This document shows, piece by piece, positions 31,068 to 42,110 of a stretch of DNA of 64,000 nucleotides (its first letter is position 1; each line of letters starts with the position of its first letter). Origin of the DNA: Carettochelys insculpta. Taxonomy: Eukaryota > Chordata > Testudines > Carettochelyidae. The position numbers were made by a program, and so were the translations under genes. The notes under the pieces were generated by a model. The model was not told where the DNA came from. It worked only from the letters and a program-made list of their open reading frames with translations, and ran no database searches. The stretch is taken from the NCBI RefSeq assembly GCF_033958435.1, contig NC_134138.1, positions 9,498,001 through 9,562,000 of the forward strand. The letters run 5' to 3'.

Positions 31068-31393
31068 AGGTTGAACGTCTCTAATTTGGCACCCTTGGGA
31101 CCTGACCAGTGCTAAACAAGAGAATTTGCCAGATGGTGGAAGGTCAATATTGTCTAGCAGCATTCCCAACACTTCCACTGCTTACTGGACTGTTAGAAGA
31201 CATTTAGGGGCAAATTGCAGCTAAATAAGAGCACAGAACACTGAGCTCCAGGACTGGTGGCTGTAAACAAACTTTATGGGACTGCAGGAAACTTGGCCAC
31301 ATCCATGATAAGCGGTCGTCTGGCTGACTAAAATCATGCCAGATTACAGATGCTGCCAGACAAGAGAGTTCCACATTAGAGTGGTTCAACCTG
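31068..31393 (+). mobile_element. CAGGTTGAACCTC-family inverted-repeat element, copy A
   Basis: Ends AGGTTGAACGTCTCTAATTT and GAGTGGTTCAACCT face each other. The interior reads AGAATTTGCCAGATGGTGGA, ACACTTCCACTGCTTACTGG and GGTGGCTGTAAACAAACTTT. Other copies: 41155-41456, 50467-50765, 53234-53720, 54593-54908. Non-coding; class uncertain, possibly hAT-type. Confidence 0.7.
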
Positions 31394-31514
31394 TAATAAC
31401 AGCTTAGAAAGAAAATGCTGTATAGATGTATATCCCCAAGTACAGCCTCCTGTGACAGAGAAGAGCTGAAGACAGACCCACGAGTGACTTTCCATATGGG
31501 TCTAGTTTATCTAG

Positions 31515-31790
31515 GAAGCACTTCAGAAACAGCAGTGACATTACTGCCACCCTTTCTGCTTTGACCTTCTTTCACTCCACTTAAGGGGCTGTTCCTTGCT
31601 TCCCTTCACCCCAACAAAGTCCATGCTCCTGGCCTCAGACATCAGCCATTTGCTTTCCTAGGGACCATGAGGAGGAGAAACTGAAGCTCTCCATCTTGCC
31701 ACAGCCAGTGCAGCCAAGATAACAAATTAACCAGCTCACCACCGCTGGGCTAACATGAGGCATAAAACTTGGTAAATGTGAGTTGCCAAG
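31515..31790 (+). repeat. Arm 1 of a 300-bp inverted pair
   Basis: Matches the reverse complement of 32630-32935 through TTGACCTTCTTT, CCCTTCACCCC, CTCCTGGCCT, GCCAAGATAACAAATTAACC and CATAAAACTTGGTAAA. Arms are diverged; the spacer is about 840 bp. Confidence 0.6.
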
Positions 31791-31839
31791 CAGGGACAGA
31801 CATATGGGTGTAGTTTATCTGGGATGCTCTTCGGCACGG

Positions 31840-32170
31840 TCTTCACTCGACCTTATGATTGACTGCATATATGCATTCTAGCTATGGCAGTTGTGGAGCT
31901 AATATCTGCAGTCAACTTAGGGTGGTCTACAAGAATGTTTTTCCCGTTGACCACCCTTATTGCTTGCAAGAGCAAGAGTAAAGGGGGTTGACTGCTGACT
32001 CCAGAGAGATCGATTTTCCATGTCTTTACCAGATACACAAAGCAAACTCTGGAAGATCAACCAGGTGTGGAACGGAAGAGTGCAGGAGACGTTGCTCCAA
32101 TGCCCCACACTGTAGTTGAAAGCATATTTCACTAGGCGCCTCTGAAACAACAGTCGTGGGAATCCAGTGG
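31840..32170. mobile_element. Degraded MITE
   Basis: GGCACGGTCTTCACTCGACC, CTAATATCTGCAGTCAACTTAG and GGTGGTCTACA are typical of the subfamily at 47268-47506 and 52037-52318. Boundaries and duplication not resolved. Confidence 0.35.
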
Positions 32171-32399
32171 AGAGGCATCTACAGCAAAGGCTTCCATTTG
32201 GAAGTGGCACTCACAAGGACTACACTGTCGCTCCAGAAATAGGAAGCCAGCCTCGCCTTTGTTTTTGCATGTGCTGCATGGTGATGGTTCATTTGCATAA
32301 CTCCATCAGTCTCATCCGTTTTATGCATGGAAAGGGCAGCAGTAGTAGGGAAATATATGCTAATAGACTACTACTGGGGGGAAAGTGTATCAAAACCTC

Positions 32400-32583
32400 A
32401 GCAGCAGCAGTCGAACCTGCGACCTCTGGAGCTGAATGCCTGAGCCTCCACAGTTTGAGCTAAAAGCCAGAAGGCTCACAGCTAAGGCTGTAGAGGCGAC
32501 TCATTCTTTGTCTCTGGTCTAGCTGCCACAACATGGAACAATGACCTACACCCAGTAGGTGTGTGGGTTACACTGACATAGAC
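32400..32583 (-). mobile_element. tRNA-like SINE-type repeat, copy 2
   Basis: On the minus strand: GTGTAACCCACACACC, then GGCTTTTAGCTCAAACTGTG (box A-like) and GTCGCAGGTTCGACTG (box B-like). Best preserved box B of the three copies. Confidence 0.55.
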
Positions 32584-32629
32584 TAATTTTATATTACAGT
32601 TTCTCCTTCTCCCTGGTGGTTCCTGTCCC

Positions 32630-32935
32630 TGCTTGGCTCCTCAGGTTTACCAGGTTTTATAGCTCTTGTTAACCCACCAGCAGTGAGCTGGTTAATTTGT
32701 TCTCTTGGCTCCACTGGCTGTAGCAGGATGGAGAGCTGGCTTCCCTCTTCACTTTCCCCTCCTCACAGCCCCTAGCAAAGCTGACAGATAGGGCCATAGG
32801 CCAGGAACTTGGATTTAGCTGGGGTGAAGGGAAGGAAGGAACAATCTCTTGCATGGCGTAAAAGAAAGTCAAAGCAGAAGGGACAACCATGATCGCCACT
32901 GCTGTCCATCATCTCAGCTGCATCACACCATGAAG
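32630..32935 (-). repeat. Arm 2 of a 300-bp inverted pair
   Basis: Reverse-complement partner of 31515-31790, sharing GCCAAGAGAACAAATTAACC and CCCTTCACCCCAGCTAAATC on the minus strand. Probably two insertions of one unclassified family in opposite orientation. Confidence 0.6.
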
Positions 32936-33584
32936 CATTTCCATCTGACAGATTACAAACTCCTAAAATGAATCTCTTGAAATCCAGTTTGCCGGTGAGT
33001 TGTTGGGGACTTTGTGGGAGTTGTGACACTGTCAAGAAACTGTCATGAACCAACCCTATTCATCATAGTTACTGGGAAACTGCCAAGGACCCATTAGTAA
33101 TTCGGTTGACTTCTTTTCCTGCTAAATGAGTTTACAGTGATGAATACCACTTGCTAGGTAACTTAATAATAATATTAATAGGATCTCATTAGTTTTGCAT
33201 TCATTTACATTCCTGAAAGAATATCCACTGCCAGCGTTCTCTGGAAAGACTCGGGTGGACAACACAACCAATATCCTAAGTCATTCGTGTCCCTCCATTC
33301 TGCAAAAAAGTAGAGACTTTTGCTTCATTTTATTGGTATTGTTATTTTTTTTTACTTTAGCTTGTTCCTTGTATAGTAAGTTTTTGTGCTGTGCACAGAT
33401 AGTAAAATTAATACCACTTTGTCAAAAGCACCCAAAAGAAAGATATCAGCATGACTAAGACTCTAATTACTATTGTTACCCAACAGAGGCTAGAAATGGA
33501 ATTATTCACTTAGGTTAAATCAGAGTTCTTGTTGGTTTGCAGGTGTCCTCATATGTACGATTGGCACAAGTAGCCCTCATAGGA
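32936..33584. other. No recognised feature
   Basis: No gene or nameable repeat visible. Confidence 0.4.
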
Positions 33585-33768
33585 CCAGTGGCTTCCCTCT
33601 TAGCCAAAAACCCAGGACTGAACTGGAGACTTTTAGATCAAAAAGCATAAGTCTCTACAGGGTGAGCTAAAGAACCAGTCTTTCAAGCAAGCGAGTGGCC
33701 ATGCATGATCTTCTGTGAACTGGGACACATAACACACCGCCACTGGGTTACACTGTTAAGGGTAAGGT
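33585..33768 (-). mobile_element. tRNA-like SINE-type repeat, copy 3
   Basis: Minus strand: AGTGTAACCCAGTGGCGGTG, then GGTTCTTTAGCTCACCCTGT (box A-like) and CCAGTTCAGTCCTGGG (box B-like). More diverged than copies 1 and 2. Confidence 0.5.
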
Positions 33769-34337
33769 GGAGACCACACTTGTCTCGTATTCCTGAAGAT
33801 GCTGGACAAGATTCTGTCCTGCACCATGGTACATTTGGGAGAGGGGACAGGCATCAGATGGCTGGTTAAATTTCCCTGAGCCATGTACTACATCTGTGCC
33901 AGCTAGGACATGCGCTAGAGCAGCCTAAGGATTGATCTAACTTATGCTGGTCATCTATGGTTCCCAAAACATGGCGCAGCATCTGGGAACTGGTAGAGTC
34001 CTGCTGTGCTCCAGTATGTCCACTTCGCTTGGGGAGGTGGCTGGCATAAAAGCCAACAGTGTTGACTTTCTGCCATCTGGAAGAGTTCCCAGTTCGGCTT
34101 ACAAGAGAATTTGGATCAGTAGGACCAGCACAAGTTGTATTTGCATACAGGGGACAGGGAGAAGTGGGGATGATCAAACTGCACAATCCTGAACTCTGTC
34201 TGCTGCTTAGAAATACACCGGATCTGATATGCCAATGCTGTTATTTCAATACATTTCACAAACATGAAGCCCATGATCCAAAGCTCACCGGAATCAATGA
34301 ACAGACATTGAACTCCACAAGTGTTGTATCAGGCCAT
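33769..34337. other. No recognised feature
   Basis: No gene or nameable repeat visible. Confidence 0.4.
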
Positions 34338-34338
34338 A

Positions 34339-34600
34339 CAACAGTGTTAGGCAACCTGTGGCCCAGGATCTGCTTGCAGCCCATTGGAGTTCTACGCATA
34401 GTTCATGTAACTTGCTGTTTACCATTACCTATGCACACAGTACTAGGTTCTGCTGGTTTCCATCTGCATAGTTTTTCCTGCCGGTATTACTAAAGTGACA
34501 CGCATGTAAATAAAAAGGCACATACAGTGGGGTGTGTATTGAATGCACACAACATTGACTGCAGCCCATGAAAGCATTGCTACAGTTCAATCGCCACACC
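34339..34600 (+). mobile_element. hAT-like non-autonomous fragment
   Basis: CAGTGTTAGGCAACCTGTGG followed by CCCAGGATCTGC and, further on, GACTGCAGCCCATG resembles hAT elements that begin CAGNGGTGGGCAAC. The right end is unclear. Confidence 0.4.
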
Positions 34601-34649
34601 CCGCAAATTCTAGGCATTCGAAAGCACTTAGCAAAACAATGCTATCCCT

Positions 34650-35368
34650 GGCTATCTCTACACAGCAGCATTATTTTGGAATAAGCTATTGCAGAAGATA
34701 TTTTTCTGGAATAGCTTATTTTGAAATCGTGTGTCTACACACACAGGCCGTGTCTACACTGAGTAAAAATTTCAAAATGGCCATGTTAACGGGCAAATTA
34801 AAGAATACAAACGAGGAGCTGAAATGCATATTCAGTGCCTCATTAGCATGCCAGCGGCTGCCGCACTTCCAAAGTGCCGCGGTTCGCTCCTGTGCGGCTC
34901 CCCTATACCAGGGTCCTTTTTGAAAGGACCCTGGTGTAGACGAACCACGCGGGAGTGAACCGTGGCACTTTCAAAGTGCCTCAGCTGTCAGCATGCTAAT
35001 GAGGCGGTGAATATTCATTTCAGAACCTCATTAGTATTCTTCGATTTGGCCATTAGCATGGCCATTTCGACATTTTTGTTAAGTGTAGACACAGCCAAAA
35101 TGGGCAGCGAAACAGTGCTTAACTATTTTGAAATAGAGCCTATTTCAGATGAGAGTCCCTGGAAGCTCTACAGCTTATTTCAAAATAGCCTCTGTTCTTT
35201 GTCTATGCAGCCCGTTTCAGAATAGGCGCTATTCCTCATGGAATGAGGCTTGCAACATTCGAAATAAGCTGTTCATTTTGAAATTACAGTTGTGCAGTGT
35301 ACATGCTCTCAAAGTTATTTCAGAATAGGGCCCATTATTCCAAAACGACTGTGCAGTATAGACACACC
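34650..35368. mobile_element. MITE carrying a nested palindromic MITE, CCT duplication
   Basis: Ends GGCTATCTCTACACAGCAG and (reverse complement) GGTGTGTCTATACTGCACAG, flanked by CCT at 34647-34649 and 35369-35371. The interior has ATTTTGGAATAAGCTATT and TTATTTCAAAATAGCC repeats. It is interrupted by the element at 34746-35096. Confidence 0.72.
34746..35096. mobile_element. Palindromic MITE nested in another
   Basis: A 351-bp near-complete palindrome with ends GGCCGTGTCTACACT and (reverse complement) GGCTGTGTCTACACT. Mirror blocks include AAAATGGCCATG, TGCCTCATTAGCATGC and CCAGGGTCCTTT. Flanks are ACA and AAA, so the 3-bp duplication is imperfect. Confidence 0.78.
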
Positions 35369-35539
35369 CCTGAGACCATCTGGGTTACAACACCAGTGGA
35401 CATGGGAGGTTGTACTTTTTTTATGTTACTTTTGCTGGTAATTTAATTTGAATATGACGCAAAGTGACTATCTGAAGTTGGTGACAGTTCTATTAATATA
35501 TGAATAAGTATTTCTCTACGTTGTTATGAAATACTTCAT

Positions 35540-35976
35540 GGCTGCATCTACACAAGAAGCTTCTGTCAACAGAAGTCACAGTCAGAAGAGGTTTCCCAGC
35601 AAAACTTCTGTTGACAGATGGCATTTACACGTAAAAGCAGATCGAAAGAGTCATCCACTCTGTCGAGAGAGAGCAGCCAGGCTGCCTGGCCCTCTCTCAA
35701 CAGAATGGCAGACCAGAAGCTCTGCAAACAGGGCTGCCGAGTGAACTAGAAGCCCCCTCTGCTGATAAAAGGGCCCTGGACCATTGACACAGCAGTTTTG
35801 TCAACAGAGCACTGTCGAGAGAGGCCTTATACCTGAACAGGGAGAGGTATCATGCTGCCGGCAGATGTACCAGGTTTTGTCGACAAACTGTCGACAAAGT
35901 GCATTTTGCGTGTAGACTGTGGTTTTTCCCAACAAAAGCCTAGTTTTGCCAAGAAGTCTCTCATTTAGACGTAGCT
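35540..35976. mobile_element. MITE with CAT duplication
   Basis: Ends GGCTGCATCTACACAAGAAG and (reverse complement) AGCTACGTCTAAATGAGAGA, flanked by CAT at 35537-35539 and 35977-35979. Internal TGTCAACAGAA and TTGTCGACAAA motifs recur. Confidence 0.72.
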
Positions 35977-36172
35977 CATGTGTACGAAATGTATTTAGTC
36001 TTATTCCTGGGGTCATGGTTAGTACACGTGCCCAAGATCAATTTTGTGGCTTACTGAGATGAAGACGGGCCATCTGTGGCTGCCTATCACTGCCCTATAG
36101 TGATAGGGCCAAAAAAGTCGGAGGTCCTACCAAACTCAGTCCTTATCCATGCCAAATTCCCAATGAAGTCAA

Positions 36173-36642
36173 TGGCTGTGTCTACACTACCACTTTCCTT
36201 CAAAGGAAGGATGGTAATTAGGGTGTTGGGAGTTTACTAACGCAGTGCTGCCGTACATAGGCAGCACTTCATTAAGCAACTTCCCCCTGGCGGCAACTCC
36301 GAAGTTTTAAACTTCGAAGTACTGGCGCGTGTCTAGCCGCAGCGCACCCGCCGGTACTTTGAAGTGCCGGGGCAACTTCGAAGTCCCTTTACTCCTAGGC
36401 ATTCGAATGCCTACTCCTCAAGGAGTAAGGGGACTTCGAAGTTGCCCCAGCACTTCAAAGTACTGGCAGGTGCGCCGCGGCTAGACACGTGCCAGTACTT
36501 CAAAATTTAAAACTTCAGAGTTGCTGCAGGGGAGAATATGCTTAATGAAGTGCTGCCTATGCACGACAGCACTTCACTAGTAAACTCCCAGCACCCTAAT
36601 TACTGTCCTTCCTTCAAAGGAAGATGGTAGTGTAGACAAGCC
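36173..36642. mobile_element. Palindromic (foldback) MITE, CAA duplication
   Basis: A 470-bp near-perfect palindrome. Its ends are TGGCTGTGTCTACACTACCA and (reverse complement) GGGCTTGTCTACACTACCAT, with CAA at 36170-36172 and 36643-36645. The centre is the self-complementary GGCATTCGAATGCC. Mirror blocks include AACTTCGAAGTCCC, GTGTCTAGCCGC and AGGCAGCACTTCATTAAGCA. Confidence 0.82.
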
Positions 36643-36645
36643 CAA

Positions 36646-37799
36646 AGAGTTTTGCCCTGGACTTCAACAGCATCAGGATTTCACCCTGGTGTCTCGTGTG
36701 GCAGCTCACCTATGTAAAGAAAGTATGAGGCTTCAGAATTTGGCCCACATCAAGTATGAAAAACCTCATGGTCCATCAATGTCATGCTCTGGGGATAACT
36801 ACAGAAGTGTCCTTTGCTCTCTAGCTTCTAGTATTTAGGACTCTTCATGTTCTAAGATAAATAGCAAAGCTAAAATAAGGTGAATTAATTCCAACATCAT
36901 GCTCTAGACGCCCCCACTAAGCAGGCTTTAGGAGCAATGAACACTGAAATATGCTCAAACTTTTTTTTCATTAAAGTCCTTCTCCCTTGAATGGTTAAAT
37001 CCTCTGACTCTTTCTGACTTGCTGGAGACATCCCAGCATGAATCACCCACTAGCATCGTCAAGAGGAATAATATCAGAGAGAAGCATCATTTTCAGGTGT
37101 TTCCAACCACCCAAGAGGTTACAGAGGACTTCACAGAAGGGAAATTAATACAAAAGTTAAGTTAAAACTTATTTGAAACAAGTGAAAAAGTATTTATGTG
37201 CAGTATGTTCCATTAGCTCTGTTAAGTGTGGGATTCCTGCTCATATTACTGAGTGTAATTCAATTTTCTGTGCAAGAGAAGAGGCTCCCACTGTATCCCA
37301 TGGGAGTTTGGTCTCTAACCAATCATACCTCACCTCTGCACTTCTCTGAGATTCGCCTTATTTAATTATTCCAATTTCTCCTCATTATTCCCCTTTACAC
37401 AACATTAAAACAACTCCCATCCTTCCTTGGCATTTACACTAGAGCTGGTTGGGAAGTTATTTATTTTCCTGTTAATTATGTTTTAGCAAAACAGTGTCTT
37501 TCATTTTTATCCAAACCTTCCATTGAGAAAACAAAAATCGGAAAACCACGTTTTTCTATTGACTGTAGCTAATTTTACGAATTTTGGAGCGTATCGGCCA
37601 CTAGGTTTAGTCCTGGGAATCAGGATAGTGCTCAGGGCTGACATCCTGCAAAGGCTTATTCCTGAGGCCCGGGACTGTGCTCAGACGTCACTTGGTCCAC
37701 ACCCTGGTCCTGGGTGAGGTAACAAACAAATAGTTCAGTAGTGTGCTTGCAAGGCAGAGGGCCAGACAGCTCAGGTATGTGCCTAGAATGGAGAGAGGT
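36646..37799. other. No recognised feature
   Basis: AT-rich, no coding or RNA signal. Confidence 0.45.
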
Positions 37800-38450
37800 A
37801 TGACTGCCACCTACTACTTAGGGGTAGCGGGTGCAGGCCCACCCACTCCACTGTGTCCCAGCCCAGGGCCCTATTAGCAGCAGAGCAGTCCGCTGCTGGG
37901 ATCAGCAGGGATCCACACCACCACAAGCTGACCCTGCTACCCCTGGACCACTTCCAAAATTCTCCCTTGGATTATACCTTGCTCAGTCGCTGGTCACATT
38001 CCTCTGGGTTTGGACAGTGCAGAGCCTCTGTCCCCAGCTCCTCCTCTGCTTTGTTTAGCTGTGGGCCTGGCTGTCCAGGCCAGTCTCCATCTTCCTGAAG
38101 GACTGGATCAGCCTCCCAGCCTGGAAACTCAGGGTCAGCGTCTGGCTTCTCCAGTGGCTGTGGTCCACCTGGCCTTCCGGCTAGGGCTTTTATACAAGTA
38201 GTCCCTCCATCTGCCTTCCGGTCAGGTAAGCAAGCAGGCAGGGGCAGGGCTAGGTTCTGCCAACCAGGGTTCAGGGAGGGTTCTTCCTCTTCTTGCTCAG
38301 GGAACGGCCACCTCTGCTCACTACAGAGTGAAGCTGAAATATTCCTGTGTTGGGCGACTGTGAAGCAAAATGTTGTGACAACAATCAAGACTACTGTAAA
38401 GTCATTTTCCATACAAAAGAGTTCTAGTGGGACAATTTTGACCCTAGTCT
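37800..38450. other. GC-rich segment of unknown origin
   Basis: GC-rich stretch with a minus-strand TATA box (separate entry). The long minus-strand frame here (38412-37972) is acidic and proline-rich with no known domain. It may be an LTR or 5' leader of a retroelement. Confidence 0.35.
38187..38194 (-). promoter_or_regulatory. TATA box candidate
   Basis: TATAAAAG on the minus strand within CTTGTATAAAAGCCC, set in GC-rich sequence. Transcription would start near 38160. No gene is identified downstream. Confidence 0.4.
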
Positions 38451-38639
38451 ACACCTAACACAAGACTTGACTAAAGGGATCTGGGAGTACAGATGAGAGA
38501 ATTTGGAGCACGTATAGTGTTCACCTTAATCCTTCCATTCGAAGGTATGGGCCCAGGCAGAGACAGATGCAGCTTGGAAGTGAGTGCCTGGATCCAAAGG
38601 TGGTGTCTTCAGGAGAGCTTTGGATGCCTTAACCATGGG

Positions 38640-40395
38640 ATGCTGTTCTAGGAAGAAAGACCACTAAACAGTGATGGGATTTGCCTATTAAGGGAGGGAA
38701 AGAGAGTATTTGGACATAAACTGGCTAATCTAGTGAGGAGGTCTTTAAACTAGGTTCAGTGAGGGTGGATGACCAAAACACACGGGTAAGTCATAGACAT
38801 GGAGATCTGGGAGAAGGGTCAAAAACTGGGAGAAGCCTGGACAGTAATTACAGAGATAAAGGAGCAACAAGACAGAACTGTGGGGCAAAATCAGATCAGA
38901 ATCTTAGTTGTCTGTATACTAATGAGGAAAGTATGGGGAATAAGCAACAAAAACTTGAAATACTAGTAAATAAACAGGCCTGTGGCACAGTTAGCATCAC
39001 AGAGGCTTTGTGGGATAATACATATGACTGGAATATCGGTATAGAAGGCTACAGCCTGCTCAGGAAGGACAGGCAGGGCAAAAAGGGAAGGAGGTGTTGA
39101 CATATTTTAAAAACGTACATGGGGACTTGGTTTGAGATGGACATGGGGGAGAACTTGGTAAGGATAAAAGTGATAAAAAACAAGGGTGATGTCACAGTGG
39201 GGGTCTATTACACACCACCTAACCAAGTAGTAGAGATGGATGAAGCTCTTTTTAAACAACAAACAAAATTATCCAAAGCAGAGTCTTGGTGGTGATGGGG
39301 AATTTCAACTATTCAGACATCTGTTGGGACAATAGCACAGCAGGACACCAATTATCCAACAAGAACTCAACAAGTTCTTGAAATGCACTTCAGACTTTTT
39401 TTATTTCAGAATGTAGAGAAAACTATAAGGGGGGAGGGTGTTCTAGATTTGGTTTTAACAAATAGGAAGGAACTGGCTGAGAATTTGAAAGTGACAGGCA
39501 GCTTGGGTGAAAGTGCTCATGTAATAATGGAGTTCATGATTCTAAGGAATGGACAGTGGGAGAAGAACAAAATAAAGACATTGGATTTCAAGAAGGTAGA
39601 CTTTAACACACTCAGGAAGTTGTTAGGCAAGATCCCATGGGAAGCAAGTTGAAGAGGAAAAACAATTGAAGGCAGTTGGCAGCTTTTCAAAGAGATATTA
39701 TTAAGGGCACAATAGCACAGTATTCTACTGAGTAGAGAAGATAAGAAGCATGGCAAGAGACCACTCTAACTTAACCAGGAGATCTTGAATGATATAAAAA
39801 TTAAAAAGGAGTCCTACAAAAAGTGGAAACCAGATCAAATTACAAAGGATGGATAGAACAAATAACACAAGTATGTAAGGGCAAAATTAGAAAGGCCAAG
39901 GTAAAAAATGAGCTCAAACTACCTAGAGACATAAAAGGTAACAAGAAAACACTCTACAGATGTACCAGAAGTAGGAGGAAGAACAAGGAGAAAGTAGGAT
40001 TATTACTCAGTAAAGAAGGAAAAACTATAACAGAAAAGGTAGAAATAGCAGAGGTGCTTAATGACTTATTTTGGTTGGTGATGATTGGACACCTATCACA
40101 GTGAATTCCAGTAAAAATGGGGTAGGTTCAGAAGCTAAAATAGGGAAAGAACAAGTTAAAATTACTTAGACACATTAACTATCTTGAGGTTACCAGGGCC
40201 TGATGAAATGGATCCCAGGATATTCAAGGAGCTGACTGACAAGATATCTGATCCATTAGCTATCACTTTTGAAGAGTCCTGAAAGATGGGAGAGATTCCA
40301 GAAGACTGGAAAAGGGCATATATAGTGCTTACCTATAAAAAGGGAAATGAGGACACCCAGGAAACTACAAACCAGGCAGCTTAATTTCTGTACAG
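38640..40395 (+). pseudogene. Decayed CR1 ORF2, endonuclease and early RT
   Basis: Broken plus-strand frames give LSCLYTNEESMGNKQQKLE, SITEALWDNTYDWN and EGYSLLRKDRQGKKG, which is the start of the apurinic-like endonuclease. They continue with [27 protein letters not shown] and ESAHVIMEF, then the linker KNKEKVGLLLSKEGKTITEKVEI and RT codons GPDEMDPRIFKELTD and EIPEDWK. Homology stops near 40395, before the catalytic FADD motif. This is the 5' half of a CR1, unlike most copies here, which keep only the 3' end. Many stops show age. Confidence 0.75.
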
Positions 40396-41154
40396 TAGTA
40401 ACAAAGAGGTAGCTGTGTTAGTTTTGTTCTGCACAGCAGACCCCCAACTTATGTGGAGGTTACGTTCTTGTGCAACCCCACATAAGTCAAATTTCACATA
40501 ATTTGGGGGAGTCAGGAAACTGACCAGCACAACAGCACTGGCCAGTTTCCTGTCTCCTGTGAGTGGTGGGTTCTAGAATTCTATGATATCAGAATTATAT
40601 TTGTGACCTGCACAAGTCTCACTCTCCTTATTTCAAGCTATTTTTGCACCATTGGGGTGAATAATTGAGTAGATACCAGTAATGAATCATTTTCTCAGCC
40701 CAATGTGGCGGCTGCTTCCAATAGCTGAAATCAATTTATTGAGTATTGATATCAGTCTCTGCCAGCTCAGATCTTCATTGTATAAAGTCCTATAAAAACA
40801 CAAAGTAAATGGTTGGGCCTGTCTCAGAAAGATGTAAATCTCAGCATTGTCTCCTGAGGTCTCTCCCTGGGGTGGACATTTGTACTGAAAGAACTGTCTA
40901 GCTATCAATCACCAGCTTCAGGAAACGGATATTACTATAGAGGCGAAGGCCTCTCTGTTTCATAGGGGACCTCACCTGTATAGTGGTTGTCTATATGTAG
41001 TCCTTTCCTTTTCATTCAAAAAGCATGGGATGTTAATTGTTTGTCATCTGCTCTAATGTCTCCTGACAAACATTAAGGGTGAGGATTTTTTGAAAGCAGA
41101 GGTACCCACTAAGACATTCACATACACACTGACTCTTTAATGTTTACCAGTATA
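40396..41154. other. No gene; small repeat fragment
   Basis: AAAGAGGTAGCTGTGTTAGT at 40405-40430 resembles the outer end of the hAT-like palindromic family. The remainder is unassigned. Confidence 0.35.
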
Positions 41155-41456
41155 AGATGAACCTCTCTAGTCCAGCACTCTCTGGTCTGGCAATAACCAT
41201 GGTCAGGCATGATCATGGTTGTGGCCAAGTTTCCCACAGTCCTATAAAGTTTGTTTCCAGCCACCAGTCCTGGATCTCAGTGTTCTGTGCTATTATTTAG
41301 CTCCAATTTACTCCTGAATAACTTTTAAAAGGCCAGTAGTCAATAGAAGTGTTGGTAATGCTTCTAGATAATATTAGCCTCCCATGGGTCAACAAATTCT
41401 CCGGTTTGGCATTGGTCAGGTCCTGAAGGTGCCAGACGAGACAGGTTTAACCTGTA
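41155..41456 (-). mobile_element. CAGGTTGAACCTC-family element, copy B
   Basis: Reverse-complement relative of copy A: ATGAACCTCTCTAGTCCAGC at one end, AGACAGGTTTAACCTGT-type sequence at the other, and TTTGTTTCCAGCCACCAGTC inside. Confidence 0.7.
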
Positions 41457-41934
41457 CTTATAGTTACATTGTTCAGCCAATAGATGTCTGTATGTTATAT
41501 AAAATTCCCAGCAGAGTGTGATCCCTGGTGAACAAGCAAGACAAAGCTTGAACTCAAGTAGCATGGAATTCTGGTTGTATGTAATAGTAGTATTCTATAA
41601 TAAATATCTCCCTTTTAAGAAAAATTGAGATTCCATATATTATGATATGAACAAGCAACCTGTTGATGCATATACTAGCTATGACAGCTACCTACTAGAA
41701 TGTGACATGTCTTACTTTTCAGTTCTCCAGTTAATAGAGGAAAACATAATTTGCAAATATTTTACAGAGACCTGATTCTATCCATCAGATGGCTCTGAGC
41801 ACTCAACAAACATATGCCGGTCAGTGTAATTACCGTTCTGTCACAACTTAACACAACATGGATTCCATAATAAATGTTGGTTTCCTCAAATAATTGTTTT
41901 ACAACATTGCAAATAATACTTGCCCCCAGCTATC

Positions 41935-42110
41935 AACATAATAACATTTTGCACTTAAATAAAACCTTCTATCCTAGGATCTCCCATTTTGTTTCAAACA
42001 TTAAGTAGAACTGAGTAGGTAAGAGCAGCATTGTTACCATTATGTTATAAATGCTGGGAAAGGAGAACCAGAGGAGTTGAAGTGAGCAAATTACCCAGGA
42101 GCATACAGAT
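41935..42110 (+). repeat. MIR/CORE-SINE-like fragment
   Basis: ATTTTGCACTTAAATAAAAC, CTTCTATCCTAGGATCTC, TTGTTACCATTATGTTATAA and GTGAGCAAATTACCCAGGAG follow the widely conserved MIR/L2-type tail (low-expression sequence of ancient amniote repeats). Diverged. Confidence 0.5.

Noticed and set aside
37972..38412. Frame with a signal-peptide-like start (MENDFTVVLIVVTTFCF)
   Set aside because: The rest is acidic, proline-rich and without domains, and lies over the minus-strand TATA box; probably chance.
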